From positions 1 to 7,369 of the forward strand of contig JAFGFV010000487.1 in assembly GCA_016930895.1 (NCBI GenBank): a stretch of 7,369 nucleotides of DNA. Direction: 5' to 3'. The translations under genes were made by a program, and so were the position numbers. The first letter of the stretch is position 1; every line of letters starts with the position of its first letter. The DNA comes from Spirochaetales bacterium. GTDB taxonomy: Bacteria; Spirochaetota; Spirochaetia; SZUA-6; DRHE01. Below the pieces are notes generated by a model, which was given only the letters and a program-made list of their open reading frames with translations, did no database searches and was not told where the DNA came from. Below, in pieces: positions 1-6,261 of the stretch.

Positions 1-495
1 CCGTCGCCCTGGCAGCGCTTCGGGCTGGGGCGTTTGCGGGCGCGGGACCTGCCTGCGGGGCTGCTCATCTTTGCGGGTACGGCGGCGGTGCTCGTGTTCC
101 TCGGCCTGGCCTTGCGCCTCCTGCCCGCGGCGGGACGGGAGCTCTTCGAGGAGGGCTTCCGGTTCACTCTCAACGACTGGCGCCTGGTCCCTCTGGCTGT
201 GGCATTCGGCGTGGTGACCGGCTATCGAGAAGAGCTGTTCTTCCGGGGCTACCTGATCACCCGTTTCCTCGAGACGGGCGCGCCGGGCCCTGCCGCGGTG
301 GGGGCGAGCTGCCTGCTCTTCGCCCTGGGGCACCTATACCAGGGCCTCTCCGGGTTCCTGACGGGCCTCGCCATCGGCACCCTGTTCGGGGTCCTGTTCC
401 TCCGCGGCCGCAATCTGCATCCCCTGGCCATCGCGCACGCCCTGTACAACACCATGGTCCTGGCGGCGTCCCTGTGGACGGTCTCCCCCGCGTGA
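1..495 (+). CDS. CPBP family intramembrane metalloprotease (5' end outside window)
   Basis: Membrane protein of the CPBP (CAAX protease and bacteriocin-processing, formerly ABI) family, glutamate-dependent intramembrane proteases of the Rce1 type. The frame is open to base 1, so the true start lies upstream; a TTG at 34 is only an internal candidate. The family signatures are visible in order: EELFFR (bases 229-246, the EExxxR motif supplying the catalytic Glu pair and Arg), FALGH (319-333, motif 2 with its His) and HALYN (436-450, the HxxxN-type motif 3). Hydrophobic helices surround each motif: AGLLIFAGTAAVLVFLGLAL near the visible start, LTGLAIGTLFGVLFL after motif 2, and a C-terminal helix ending at the TGA. 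The substrate cannot be told from sequence. The gene lies 82 bases upstream of ccdA on the same strand with no clear terminator between them, so co-transcription is possible. Family call is confident; function is unknown. Confidence 0.88.
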   Translation, partial: PSPWQRFGLGRLRARDLPAGLLIFAGTAAVLVFLGLALRLLPAAGRELFEEGFRFTLNDWRLVPLAVAFGVVTGYREELFFRGYLITRFLETGAPGPAAVGASCLLFALGHLYQGLSGFLTGLAIGTLFGVLFLRGRNLHPLAIAHALYNTMVLAASLWTVSPA

Positions 496-515
496 GCACG
501 GCGCTTGTCAGGTAC

Positions 516-544
516 TTGCACAGGCGGCGGCAATTGGATACTTT
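516..544 (+). promoter_or_regulatory. Weak candidate promoter for ccdA
   Basis: TTGCAC (516-521) resembles a -35 box and is followed after 17 bases by TACTTT (539-544), a poor -10 match. It sits in an AT-rich island (about 531-563) within otherwise GC-rich DNA, just upstream of the ccdA ribosome binding site. The AT-rich island is seen; the promoter function is a guess. Confidence 0.25.
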
Positions 545-577
545 GCTATATATCATTTCTTAAATGGAGCTGGCGGC

Positions 578-1534
578 GTGCTGACTGAAAACCTCAACGT
601 CCTGATTGCCTTCGCGGCCGGGGTGCTCTCGTTCCTGTCCCCGTGCATCCTGCCGCTGATCCCCTCCTATCTCTCCCTGGTCGGCGGGGTATCCTACGAC
701 GAGCTTTCGGAGGGGAAATCCGGCCGCCTGCGGGTGTTCCTGCGCACCCTCCTGTTCGTGCTGGGTTTCTCCATCGTCTTCATCCTGCTCGGGGTCCTGT
801 TTAGCGGTACCGGAGGGTTCCTGAGCGGGGCCTCCCGCATCCTCAACATCGTCGCAGGATCGCTCGTCATCCTGCTCGGATTGAACTTTGTCTTCAACTT
901 CCTGAAGTTCATGACCGTCGAGCGGCGGGTCCACGTGAGCGCCAAGCCGGCCGGCAGTCTGGGCGCAATCCTGCTGGGAATGGCCTTCGGGGCCGGGTGG
1001 ACCCCCTGCGTCGGACCGATCCTGGCGTCCATCCTGTTTCTCGCCGGCTCCAGCGGCCAGGTGCTCCAGGGCTCCGTGCTGCTGGCCTTCTACTCCCTGG
1101 GGCTGGGGGTGCCCTTCCTGCTGGCGGGGCTGTTCTTTGCCCAGTTCCTGAAGCAGCGCGACCGCCTCCGGGCCCACTTCAAGACCCTGCGGATCGCAAG
1201 CGGGGCCTTCCTGGTCTTGATCGGGCTGCTGATCCTGCTCGGACGGTTGCAGCGCTTCAACGTTCTCCTTTTTCAAGCCTCCTCGGCCCTCCAGGCCTGG
1301 CGGGAAAGCAGCCCGCTGCAGGTGCGCCTGTTCTTCGCCGCGCTGCTCGTCGTGCCTGCGGTGCTGCTGATCGTGTCGATCTTCCGCCGGGCCCGGGCCG
1401 AAGGGCGGCTGCGCTTCCTCCCGGGGCGCACCCTGTTCGCGGCGGGCTTCCTGGCCCTGACGGCCCTGACCCTGGGGGGAGTCGTCGATCCGACACGTTT
1501 CTTCACCTTCTGGTTCACCTTCCAGGGGATCTGA
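578..1534 (+). CDS. ccdA: CcdA-type cytochrome c biogenesis / thiol-disulfide transmembrane electron carrier
   Basis: Member of the CcdA/DsbD-beta family, which moves reducing equivalents from cytoplasmic thioredoxin across the inner membrane to periplasmic thiol proteins (CcmG/ResA-like or DsbC-like partners). Both family cysteines are present in typical contexts: SFLSPCILPLIPSY with Cys23, and GWTPCVGP with Cys144; these would form the transmembrane disulfide pair. Predicted helices lie near residues 9-32, 53-75, 87-108, 129-155, 165-190 and 205-222, which is the usual six-helix core. Two further hydrophobic stretches (about 249-269 and 285-303) make it longer than a minimal CcdA (318 aa against roughly 220-240). 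The GTG start at 578 is chosen because GGAG (566-569) lies 8 bases upstream; an ATG at 564 is in another frame and stops after six codons. No thioredoxin-like partner gene lies next to it in the window. The family assignment is strong; the partner is unknown. Confidence 0.9.
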   Translation: MLTENLNVLIAFAAGVLSFLSPCILPLIPSYLSLVGGVSYDELSEGKSGRLRVFLRTLLFVLGFSIVFILLGVLFSGTGGFLSGASRILNIVAGSLVILLGLNFVFNFLKFMTVERRVHVSAKPAGSLGAILLGMAFGAGWTPCVGPILASILFLAGSSGQVLQGSVLLAFYSLGLGVPFLLAGLFFAQFLKQRDRLRAHFKTLRIASGAFLVLIGLLILLGRLQRFNVLLFQASSALQAWRESSPLQVRLFFAALLVVPAVLLIVSIFRRARAEGRLRFLPGRTLFAAGFLALTALTLGGVVDPTRFFTFWFTFQGI

Positions 1535-1535
1535 C

Positions 1536-1563
1536 GGGGCTGCGGCCCCAGCCTTTCGAGGCT
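1536..1563 (+). terminator. Two adjacent small hairpins directly after ccdA (possible terminator without T-tract)
   Basis: Immediately after the ccdA stop come two perfect 5-bp stems with 4-base loops, back to back: GGGGC-TGCG-GCCCC (1536-1549) and AGCCT-TTCG-AGGCT (1550-1563). No run of T follows, so this is not a classical intrinsic terminator. It could slow polymerase or protect the 3' end of the ccdA mRNA. Structure is seen; role is inferred. Confidence 0.35.
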
Positions 1564-1590
1564 CGTGCCTGGTTCGGCGGAGGCCTGATC

Positions 1591-1619
1591 TTTACACGAA
1601 AGCGCATGAGTGTAATAAT
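1591..1619 (+). promoter_or_regulatory. Sigma70-type promoter for the oxoamine synthase-fabZ unit
   Basis: TTTACA (1591-1596, five of six matches to TTGACA), a 17-base spacer, and AATAAT (1614-1619, five of six matches to TATAAT) preceded by TGT, an extended -10 motif. Transcription would begin near 1626, leaving a leader of roughly 26 bases before the coding start. This is the best-formed promoter in the window and implies that the downstream pair is transcribed independently of ccdA. Confidence 0.7.
1592..1615. promoter_or_regulatory. Inverted repeat TTACAC-N12-GTGTAA overlapping the promoter (candidate operator)
   Basis: Perfect 6-bp arms TTACAC (1592-1597) and GTGTAA (1610-1615) flank a 12-base spacer with GCGC at its exact centre, giving dyad symmetry over 24 bp. 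The arms cover the -35 box and the start of the -10 box, so a dimeric protein bound here would occlude RNA polymerase. No regulator gene for this site is visible in the window. The symmetry is seen; operator function is inferred. Confidence 0.45.
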
Positions 1620-1651
1620 GAGCCTTCCAATTCCACGCTGATCGGAAACCG

Positions 1652-2854
1652 ATGATGGATATCTTTGCCAAGTGCAACGAGTTCGAGGCAGCCAAGCAGG
1701 CCAGGGCCAGCGGCCTGTACCCCTACTTCATTCCCGTGGAAGAAAACCGGGGCAGCCGGGTGGTCATGAGAGGGCGAGAGGTCATCATGATCGGCTCCAA
1801 CAACTACCTGGGGCTGTCGATGGACCCGCGGGTCCAGGAGGCCTCCAAGCGTGCGGTCGACAAGTTCGGGACCAGCTGTTCCGGCTCGCGCCTGATCAAC
1901 GGAACCTTCGCCATCCACGAGGAGCTCGAGCAGCGCCTCGCGCGTTTCGTGGGCCGGGAAGCCGCCCTGTGCTTCACCGCCGGGTATCTGGCGAACCTGG
2001 GCGCGATCTCCGCGCTTCTCGGGCGGCGGGACCACATCCTCAGCGACCGCTACAACCACGCCTCGATCGTGGACGGGATCATGCTCTCCATCGGGCTGTC
2101 CAACGGCACGGTGCACCTGCACCGCTACCGGCACAACAATCCCGAGAACCTCGAAAAGACCCTGGCGGGGCTTCCAGAGGAAGAGGCCAAGCTCATCGTG
2201 ACGGACGGGGTCTTCAGCATGGAAGGGGACATCGTCAAGCTTCCCGAGCTGCGGAAGGTCGCGGACAAGTTCGGCGCCCGGGTGTACCTGGACGAGGCGC
2301 ATGCGCTAGGGGTGCTTGGCGCCACCGGCAAAGGCACGGAGGAGCATTTCGGGACCCCGGGGTCTGCAGACCTGGTCATGGCCACCTTCTCGAAATCCTT
2401 TGGGGCGATCGGCGGATTCATCGCCGGCGATGAGGTCGTGGTGGACTACATCAAGCACCTCTCCCGGCCCCTGATCTTTACTGCCAGCATGCCGCCGGCG
2501 ATGATAGGCGCCGTGATGGCCACCATGGACATCATCGAGAAGGAGCCCGAGCACACCCAGCGCCTGCAGCACATCGCCCGCTACATGCTCAAGGAGTTCA
2601 AGCGGTTGGGGTTCGATACCGGGGTGGCCGAGACCCCCATCATCCCCCTCCTGATCGGGGACCAGGAAAAGACCTTCACCTTCTGGAAGGTCCTGTTCGA
2701 CAATGGAGTCTATGCGAACCCGATCGTGAGCCCGGCGGTGCCGCCCGATCGGACCCTGATTCGGACATCGTACATGTCGGTCCACACCGACGAGGAGCTC
2801 GACCAGGTCCTGGAGATCTGCGAGCGGGCGGGTAAGCTCGTCGGCATCATCTGA
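1652..2854 (+). CDS. PLP-dependent alpha-oxoamine synthase, serine palmitoyltransferase-like
   Basis: Fold-type I PLP enzyme of the alpha-oxoamine synthase family, which condenses an amino acid with an acyl thioester and releases CO2. Key residues are in place: His136 (SDRYNHASI, stacks on PLP), Asp214 and His217 (DEAHALG), the Schiff-base lysine Lys248 (ATFSKSFGAIGGF) and a C-terminal Arg371 (LIRTSY) where serine palmitoyltransferases have a substrate-carboxylate Arg. The N-terminal YPYF segment, SNNYLGL, and the stretch RPLIFTASMPPA look more like serine palmitoyltransferase than 2-amino-3-ketobutyrate CoA ligase or BioF as I recall those families. The 400-aa length is normal and it is soluble. 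The start is ATG 1652 or the adjacent ATG 1655; the weak GGAAA (1644-1648) is better spaced for 1655. It has its own promoter and is followed 15 bases later by a fabZ homologue, suggesting a shared role in acyl or sphingoid lipid synthesis. No other biotin or threonine-degradation genes are nearby. Family is certain; the substrate is inferred. Confidence 0.8.
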   Translation: MMDIFAKCNEFEAAKQARASGLYPYFIPVEENRGSRVVMRGREVIMIGSNNYLGLSMDPRVQEASKRAVDKFGTSCSGSRLINGTFAIHEELEQRLARFVGREAALCFTAGYLANLGAISALLGRRDHILSDRYNHASIVDGIMLSIGLSNGTVHLHRYRHNNPENLEKTLAGLPEEEAKLIVTDGVFSMEGDIVKLPELRKVADKFGARVYLDEAHALGVLGATGKGTEEHFGTPGSADLVMATFSKSFGAIGGFIAGDEVVVDYIKHLSRPLIFTASMPPAMIGAVMATMDIIEKEPEHTQRLQHIARYMLKEFKRLGFDTGVAETPIIPLLIGDQEKTFTFWKVLFDNGVYANPIVSPAVPPDRTLIRTSYMSVHTDEELDQVLEICERAGKLVGII

Positions 2855-2869
2855 GTGAGGAGCATCCGC

Positions 2870-3292
2870 ATGTCAGAAATCGAGAGGGTTCTTCCCCACC
2901 GCGAGCCGTTCCTGTTCGTCGATCGGCTGGAGAAGTGCGATCAGGAAGGGGTCATCGGCTACCGGCGCTTCACGGAGAAAGACTTCTTTTTCCGGGGGCA
3001 CTTCCCGGACTATCCTGTCGTGCCCGGGGTCATTCTCATCGAGACCATGGCCCAGTGCGGCGGGGCCGGTGTCCGGCTGTCCGGGATCGTCAAGAACCAG
3101 GGAATCTTCGTGCTCGCCGCGGTCGACAAGGTCAAGTTCCGCCAGCAGGTCCGGCCGGGCGACGAAGTCCGCCTGGTCATCAAGAACCTGCGGGTTTCCG
3201 AGAACATGCTCCGCCAGTCCGGGCAGGCTTTCGTGGGGGAGGCCCTCGCCGCCGAAGCGGAGTGGCTGTGCATCGTAACCCCGGGCCTCTAG
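2870..3292 (+). CDS. fabZ: FabZ-like 3-hydroxyacyl-[acyl-carrier-protein] dehydratase
   Basis: Hotdog-fold dehydratase that removes water from 3-hydroxyacyl-ACP to give trans-2-enoyl-ACP in fatty acid elongation. The 140-aa product begins with the family signature [12 protein letters not shown] and carries the active-site segment [20 protein letters not shown], with His44 and Glu58 spaced 14 residues apart exactly as His54/Glu68 in E. coli FabZ. Start ATG 2870 is chosen over an in-frame GTG at 2855 because a strong GAGGAG (2857-2862) lies 7 bases before it. Its 15-base separation from the oxoamine synthase indicates one transcript. It is away from the usual lpxD-fabZ-lpxA or fab clusters, so it may be a second, pathway-dedicated dehydratase. 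Its TAG stop shares the bases CTAG (3289-3292) with the stop of the convergent chemoreceptor gene. Confidence 0.88.
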   Translation: MSEIERVLPHREPFLFVDRLEKCDQEGVIGYRRFTEKDFFFRGHFPDYPVVPGVILIETMAQCGGAGVRLSGIVKNQGIFVLAAVDKVKFRQQVRPGDEVRLVIKNLRVSENMLRQSGQAFVGEALAAEAEWLCIVTPGL

Positions 3293-5577
3293 AGCTCCTC
3301 CAGCTCTTCGAGCTCCTCCAGCTCCTCCAGCTCCGCGGGCTGCCTGTCCAGCTCTGAGGGCAGGGCCGGTCCGGCCAGCCCGCCCGCGAGCGTCTCGTCC
3401 GGCACCACGGAGGCGAGCTCGGCGGCCCAGGCTTCCCCCCGGTCGATCTGCGGTGCCTCATCGGGCCGCGACTCTGCCGGCTGTCCTGCGACCCGCTCCG
3501 CCTCTCCAGGTGCCTCGCCGAGGGCTCGGCGTTCTCCGGGCCCCGCTTCCGCCGGCGCACCTCGGACCGGCTCCCCCCCGTCCGCGACCTCCCCGTCGGT
3601 GAGCCTGCCTCCGCCGCCCGCGCCGCCCGCGCCGCCCGCCGTGAGCTCATCGAACCAGGCGAAGGCGCCCACCAGCCCGCCGGTCATCTCCCTCAGGTCC
3701 CTGGACACCTCGAGCACTGTCCGGATGGTCTGGTCCAGCCCGGCCACGCCGTCCTGGATCTGGCCGTGCGCCTGTGCCACCTCCTCCAGGGCCCGGAAAT
3801 TCTGTTCGAGCATCTGGCGGATCTTCTCGCTCTGATTCATGATCTCCCGGTAACCCTTGGCCATCTCCATGGTCACGTGCACGTTCTTTTCCACGGCTCG
3901 GTTGGATTCCCGGATCAGCCCGCCGACCTGGTCCGAGACCTCCCGCGTCACGTCAGCCAGCTTGCGGACCTGCTGGGCGACCACCCCGAATCCCCTGCCG
4001 GCCTCCCCGGCCTTGGTCGCCTCGATGGAGGCATTCAGCGACAGCATGTTGGTCTTGTCGGCGATGCCGATGATCCGGGAAACGGCCTGGGTAATCGTCT
4101 GCGAGGTCGCCTGGAGGTCCTGCAGCTCCTTCAGGGCCCCGGTGATCTGCGCGTTGAAGTCCGAGATCCTGGCGTCCACCTCTCCGGTCAGGCTCAAGAC
4201 TTGCCGCTCCTTGACCATGACCTCGTTTTCCGCGGTGGCGCCTTCCTCGATCGAGGCCATGATCTGGCCGATCGACTGTACCTGCTTCTGCGCGCTGTCG
4301 ACCAGCCTGTTCGCCAGGATCAGACTCTCCAGGTTGCGGTTCTCCAGCCGGGAGCGCCCGTCCCTCAGCTTCTCGACCACCGCCCCCTCCGCGGCACTCC
4401 GCCGTTCCAGCTCCCCGAAGGCCTGCGCGCGCTCCCGCTCGGCGGAGCGTCGCTGGGAGAGAAGAACCCAGCTCGCGTACGCGGCGATCGCCAAGGCCAC
4501 GCCCGAGCCGGGGCGCAGGGCGGGCACTCCCGAGCCGAACAGGGCCAGGGCCGACGCGGCTGCACCCGCCGCTAACGCCGCCAGTGCGGCCGCTGCCTGG
4601 ACAGGCCGCTCCCGGAGCGCCAGGGCGCACACCACCGCCCCCGCCACCAGGGCTACCAGGACCACCAGCAGCTGCACAGGTCGGAAGCTCAGGAACCCGG
4701 GCAGCCCTGGAACCAGCAGCCCGGCCACTCCCGCGAGCAGGGGCGAGAGCACCAGCAGCAGAACCCTCGAGCGTCGGAGCAAGCCCAGGGACTGCCCCGC
4801 GAACAGGAGCAGGAGCGCAGCGGAGCCCAGCAGGAGCAGCGCGTGGATCTGCAGGGTCCGCAGGAGCGGAAGCACCCGGGACAGGGGCCCCCACGTCGCC
4901 AGGGCCAGGGCGGCCACCAGACACAGGAGGCCCCCGGAGAGCCAGTAGCTCTTGCGCTGGAGGGCGAACCAGTACAGGCAGGAACCCCCTAGGACCACCA
5001 GCAGCAGCGCGAGGGCCCCCTCTGTTAGGGCCGGCACGCTCGCGAGCAGGGTCCTTCCCTCGAGAGCCTGCATCGGCACGATTTCAGGGGCCGAAGCCAG
5101 CCAGCAGGCTCCGGGATCGTGAAGCTGCACCAGAAGTCGCACGCTCTGCGGGAAGCCCTCCTGTCCCGGGACCGGCAGCGGATACCCGCGGGCGCCCCCC
5201 AGGGGGGAGCGCAAGTCCGGCCCGGTGGCCCCCGCCGCCCCGATCAGAGCTCCGTTCGCGTAGACCCGCTCGGAGAAACCCAGCGGCCCGATCACAACCC
5301 CCGAGGGGCCTTCGAGCTCGATGACCGTGCGCAGCCAGACGGCCCCTCCCGGCCCCCCGGGTGGGTAGAAGCGCGCAGGCAGCTCCACGGGCTGCCACGG
5401 CCCCGCCGGCGGCGCGCCGGCTGCATCGGCGGTGTACGCCCATTCCCACGACGCGGCGGTTCGAGCCGGGCCCGCGAACAGCCCCGCCGCCGGCCACGCC
5501 AGCAGAAGCGCCGGCAGAACCGCCATCAGGATCACCCGGACCGCGACGCGCCGGCGCCGGGCTCTGCCTACCCCCAT
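3289..5577 (-). CDS. Seven-helix chemoreceptor: extracytoplasmic beta domain, 7TM region, methyl-accepting signalling hairpin
   Basis: Methyl-accepting chemotaxis-type receptor of 762 aa that would signal to CheA/CheW in the cytoplasm. Architecture: signal peptide or first helix (about 14-36); extracytoplasmic beta-rich region (about 40-175) resembling a jelly-roll binding domain; seven hydrophobic helices (about 183-205, 211-229, 240-262, 271-291, 299-321, 326-348, 357-374); coiled coil from about 377; and the receptor tip (about 501-535) with [20 protein letters not shown], which matches the highly conserved hairpin of chemoreceptors. The return helix ends near 641. This order recalls the 7TMR-DISM receptor class, known for kinase and cyclase outputs. 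A tail of about 120 residues follows, rich in Gly, Ala, Pro and Glu and ending in EEL repeats; no NWETF-type CheR tether is present. The ATG is supported by GGAGG (5588-5592) ten bases upstream. The DOMON gene lies 39 bases upstream. Signalling domain is certain; the 7TMR-DISM label is from topology only. Confidence 0.87.
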   Translation of the reverse strand: MGVGRARRRRVAVRVILMAVLPALLLAWPAAGLFAGPARTAASWEWAYTADAAGAPPAGPWQPVELPARFYPPGGPGGAVWLRTVIELEGPSGVVIGPLGFSERVYANGALIGAAGATGPDLRSPLGGARGYPLPVPGQEGFPQSVRLLVQLHDPGACWLASAPEIVPMQALEGRTLLASVPALTEGALALLLVVLGGSCLYWFALQRKSYWLSGGLLCLVAALALATWGPLSRVLPLLRTLQIHALLLLGSAALLLLFAGQSLGLLRRSRVLLLVLSPLLAGVAGLLVPGLPGFLSFRPVQLLVVLVALVAGAVVCALALRERPVQAAAALAALAAGAAASALALFGSGVPALRPGSGVALAIAAYASWVLLSQRRSAERERAQAFGELERRSAAEGAVVEKLRDGRSRLENRNLESLILANRLVDSAQKQVQSIGQIMASIEEGATAENEVMVKERQVLSLTGEVDARISDFNAQITGALKELQDLQATSQTITQAVSRIIGIADKTNMLSLNASIEATKAGEAGRGFGVVAQQVRKLADVTREVSDQVGGLIRESNRAVEKNVHVTMEMAKGYREIMNQSEKIRQMLEQNFRALEEVAQAHGQIQDGVAGLDQTIRTVLEVSRDLREMTGGLVGAFAWFDELTAGGAGGAGGGGRLTDGEVADGGEPVRGAPAEAGPGERRALGEAPGEAERVAGQPAESRPDEAPQIDRGEAWAAELASVVPDETLAGGLAGPALPSELDRQPAELEELEELEELEEL
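3293..3334. repeat. 9-bp tandem repeat encoding the C-terminal EEL repeats of the chemoreceptor
   Basis: The unit AGCTCCTCC occurs at 3293-3301, 3311-3319 and 3320-3328, with a diverged copy AGCTCTTCG at 3302-3310 and a partial copy at 3329-3334, about 4.6 copies. On the minus strand it encodes Glu-Glu-Leu repeats up to the stop codon. The unit is a multiple of three, so slippage would change tail length without a frameshift. Confidence 0.8.
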
Positions 5578-5616
5578 CCGCTCGCGCCCTCCGGCCTCAA
5601 CCCCGCTCTCCTCCGA

Positions 5617-6141
5617 TCACAGCTCCACGGCCAGCCCGTGGCGGTAGGAGTGGCGTCCCCGGGTACGGTCCCCCCTGCTGCAGGCGATGATCAGCTCGAG
5701 GCTCTGTTGCCCCGCAGTCACGAAGGCATCGACCGGCACGGACAGCTCCATGATGGTCTTGCCGCCTTCTTCCCGGAGGGAATACTCGAGCTCGACCGCA
5801 TCCTCGAGCACCTTGTGACTGTGGCCCCTTCCGCGATGCTGCTGCATCTCCACCGTGCCGCCCTGCACGTAACCGATGAAGATGTGGGCATCCGCCATGC
5901 GGACAGACCCGAAACCGATTCCCACCCAGCCTTCGGCCTGCGCCTCGGCGGCTGCGAAGAGGCGTTCCCCGGTGCGGCTGAGGTGCAGGGTGATCACGCC
6001 GAAGGTCTGGGACCAGCTGTACTCCCCTTTCTCGACGACCCCGTCGGGGACCGCCGGCTGGGACGCGACTCCCAGAGACTGCGCTCCCGCGAACACGCCG
6101 ACGGCCAGCAGCGCAAGAACGACGAGCTGTGTCTTCTTCAT
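5617..6141 (-). CDS. Secreted DOMON-domain protein (possible heme- or sugar-binding)
   Basis: A 174-aa exported protein. Residues 1-20 form a signal peptide (KK, then LVVLALLAVGVF, with AGA before Gln21 as a likely signal peptidase I site; no lipobox Cys). The rest fits a DOMON domain: DGVVEKGEY at 33-41, the core GWVGIGFG (71-78), and the M-x-DAHIFIGYV segment (82-92), then a C-terminal RGRHSYRHG. DOMON domains bind heme or sugars; in cellobiose dehydrogenase cytochrome a Met and a His ligate heme b, and here Met82 with His164 or His168 could do so, but this is inference. The ATG at 6141 is set by a perfect AGGAGG (6149-6154) seven bases upstream. The reading frame continues far upstream, but that part runs through the ilvB leader region and has no ribosome site. 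It is followed by the chemoreceptor gene 39 bases later, so the two are probably one operon. Confidence 0.8.
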   Translation of the reverse strand: MKKTQLVVLALLAVGVFAGAQSLGVASQPAVPDGVVEKGEYSWSQTFGVITLHLSRTGERLFAAAEAQAEGWVGIGFGSVRMADAHIFIGYVQGGTVEMQQHRGRGHSHKVLEDAVELEYSLREEGGKTIMELSVPVDAFVTAGQQSLELIIACSRGDRTRGRHSYRHGLAVEL

Positions 6142-6167
6142 CCTAGTTCCTCCTTCTGAATGAATGG

Positions 6168-6176
6168 AGCATAACA
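6168..6176 (-). promoter_or_regulatory. Candidate extended -10 promoter for the DOMON-chemoreceptor unit
   Basis: On the minus strand TGT-TATGCT (6168-6176) forms an extended -10 element, with TTGTCC (plus-strand GGACAA, 6193-6198) 19 bases upstream as a weak -35. Transcription would start near 6161, a few bases before the AGGAGG of the DOMON gene. The spacing is longer than ideal, but extended -10 promoters tolerate this. Confidence 0.4.
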
Positions 6177-6223
6177 CGGAACGCCTCGCACGGGACAATC
6201 GAGGCACCAAAAATTTCGCTCCA

Positions 6224-6257
6224 ATGTTGACAAACATCGCGCGATCCTGTAAAGGAT
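6224..6257. promoter_or_regulatory. Three inverted repeats with centres exactly 10 bp apart before the ilvB leader
   Basis: Three dyads abut, sharing AT at each junction: ATGTT-gaca-AACAT (6224-6237), the perfect palindrome ATCGCGCGAT (6236-6245) and ATCCT-gtaa-AGGAT (6244-6257). Their centres are at 6230.5, 6240.5 and 6250.5, about one helical turn apart, so all would face the same side of the DNA. The first contains a perfect TTGACA (6227-6232); the third contains the AAAGGA ribosome site of the leader peptide. This arrangement suits a cooperative repressor or activator, but no known consensus is recognised. Confidence 0.45.
6227..6255 (+). promoter_or_regulatory. Candidate promoter for the ilvB leader transcript
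   Basis: A perfect -35 hexamer TTGACA (6227-6232) is followed after 17 bases by TAAAGG (6250-6255), a poor -10 (three of six). This would place the start of transcription at about 6260-6262, beside the leader-peptide ATG, so the peptide would be translated leaderless and AAAGGA would not be in the RNA. Alternatively the true start is further upstream. The -35 match is seen; the rest is unresolved. Confidence 0.4.
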
Positions 6258-6261
6258 ATGC

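Noticed and set aside
564..584. ATG at 564 followed by a six-codon ORF overlapping the ccdA start
   Set aside because: It stops at once; the GGAG it overlaps serves the GTG at 578. No evidence for a coupled leader peptide.
560..1276. 238-aa minus-strand ORF rich in Gln, Glu and Asp opposite ccdA
   Set aside because: Composition is what results from reading hydrophobic CcdA codons on the opposite strand; no domain is recognisable and ccdA has both family cysteines.
1536..1563. Hairpins after ccdA as a firm intrinsic terminator
   Set aside because: No T-run follows either stem; kept only as a low-confidence feature.
3766..4948. Long plus-strand ORFs opposite the chemoreceptor gene (3766-4575 and 3857-4948)
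   Set aside because: High GC suppresses stops; the opposite strand encodes conserved chemoreceptor motifs, and these frames show no family signatures.
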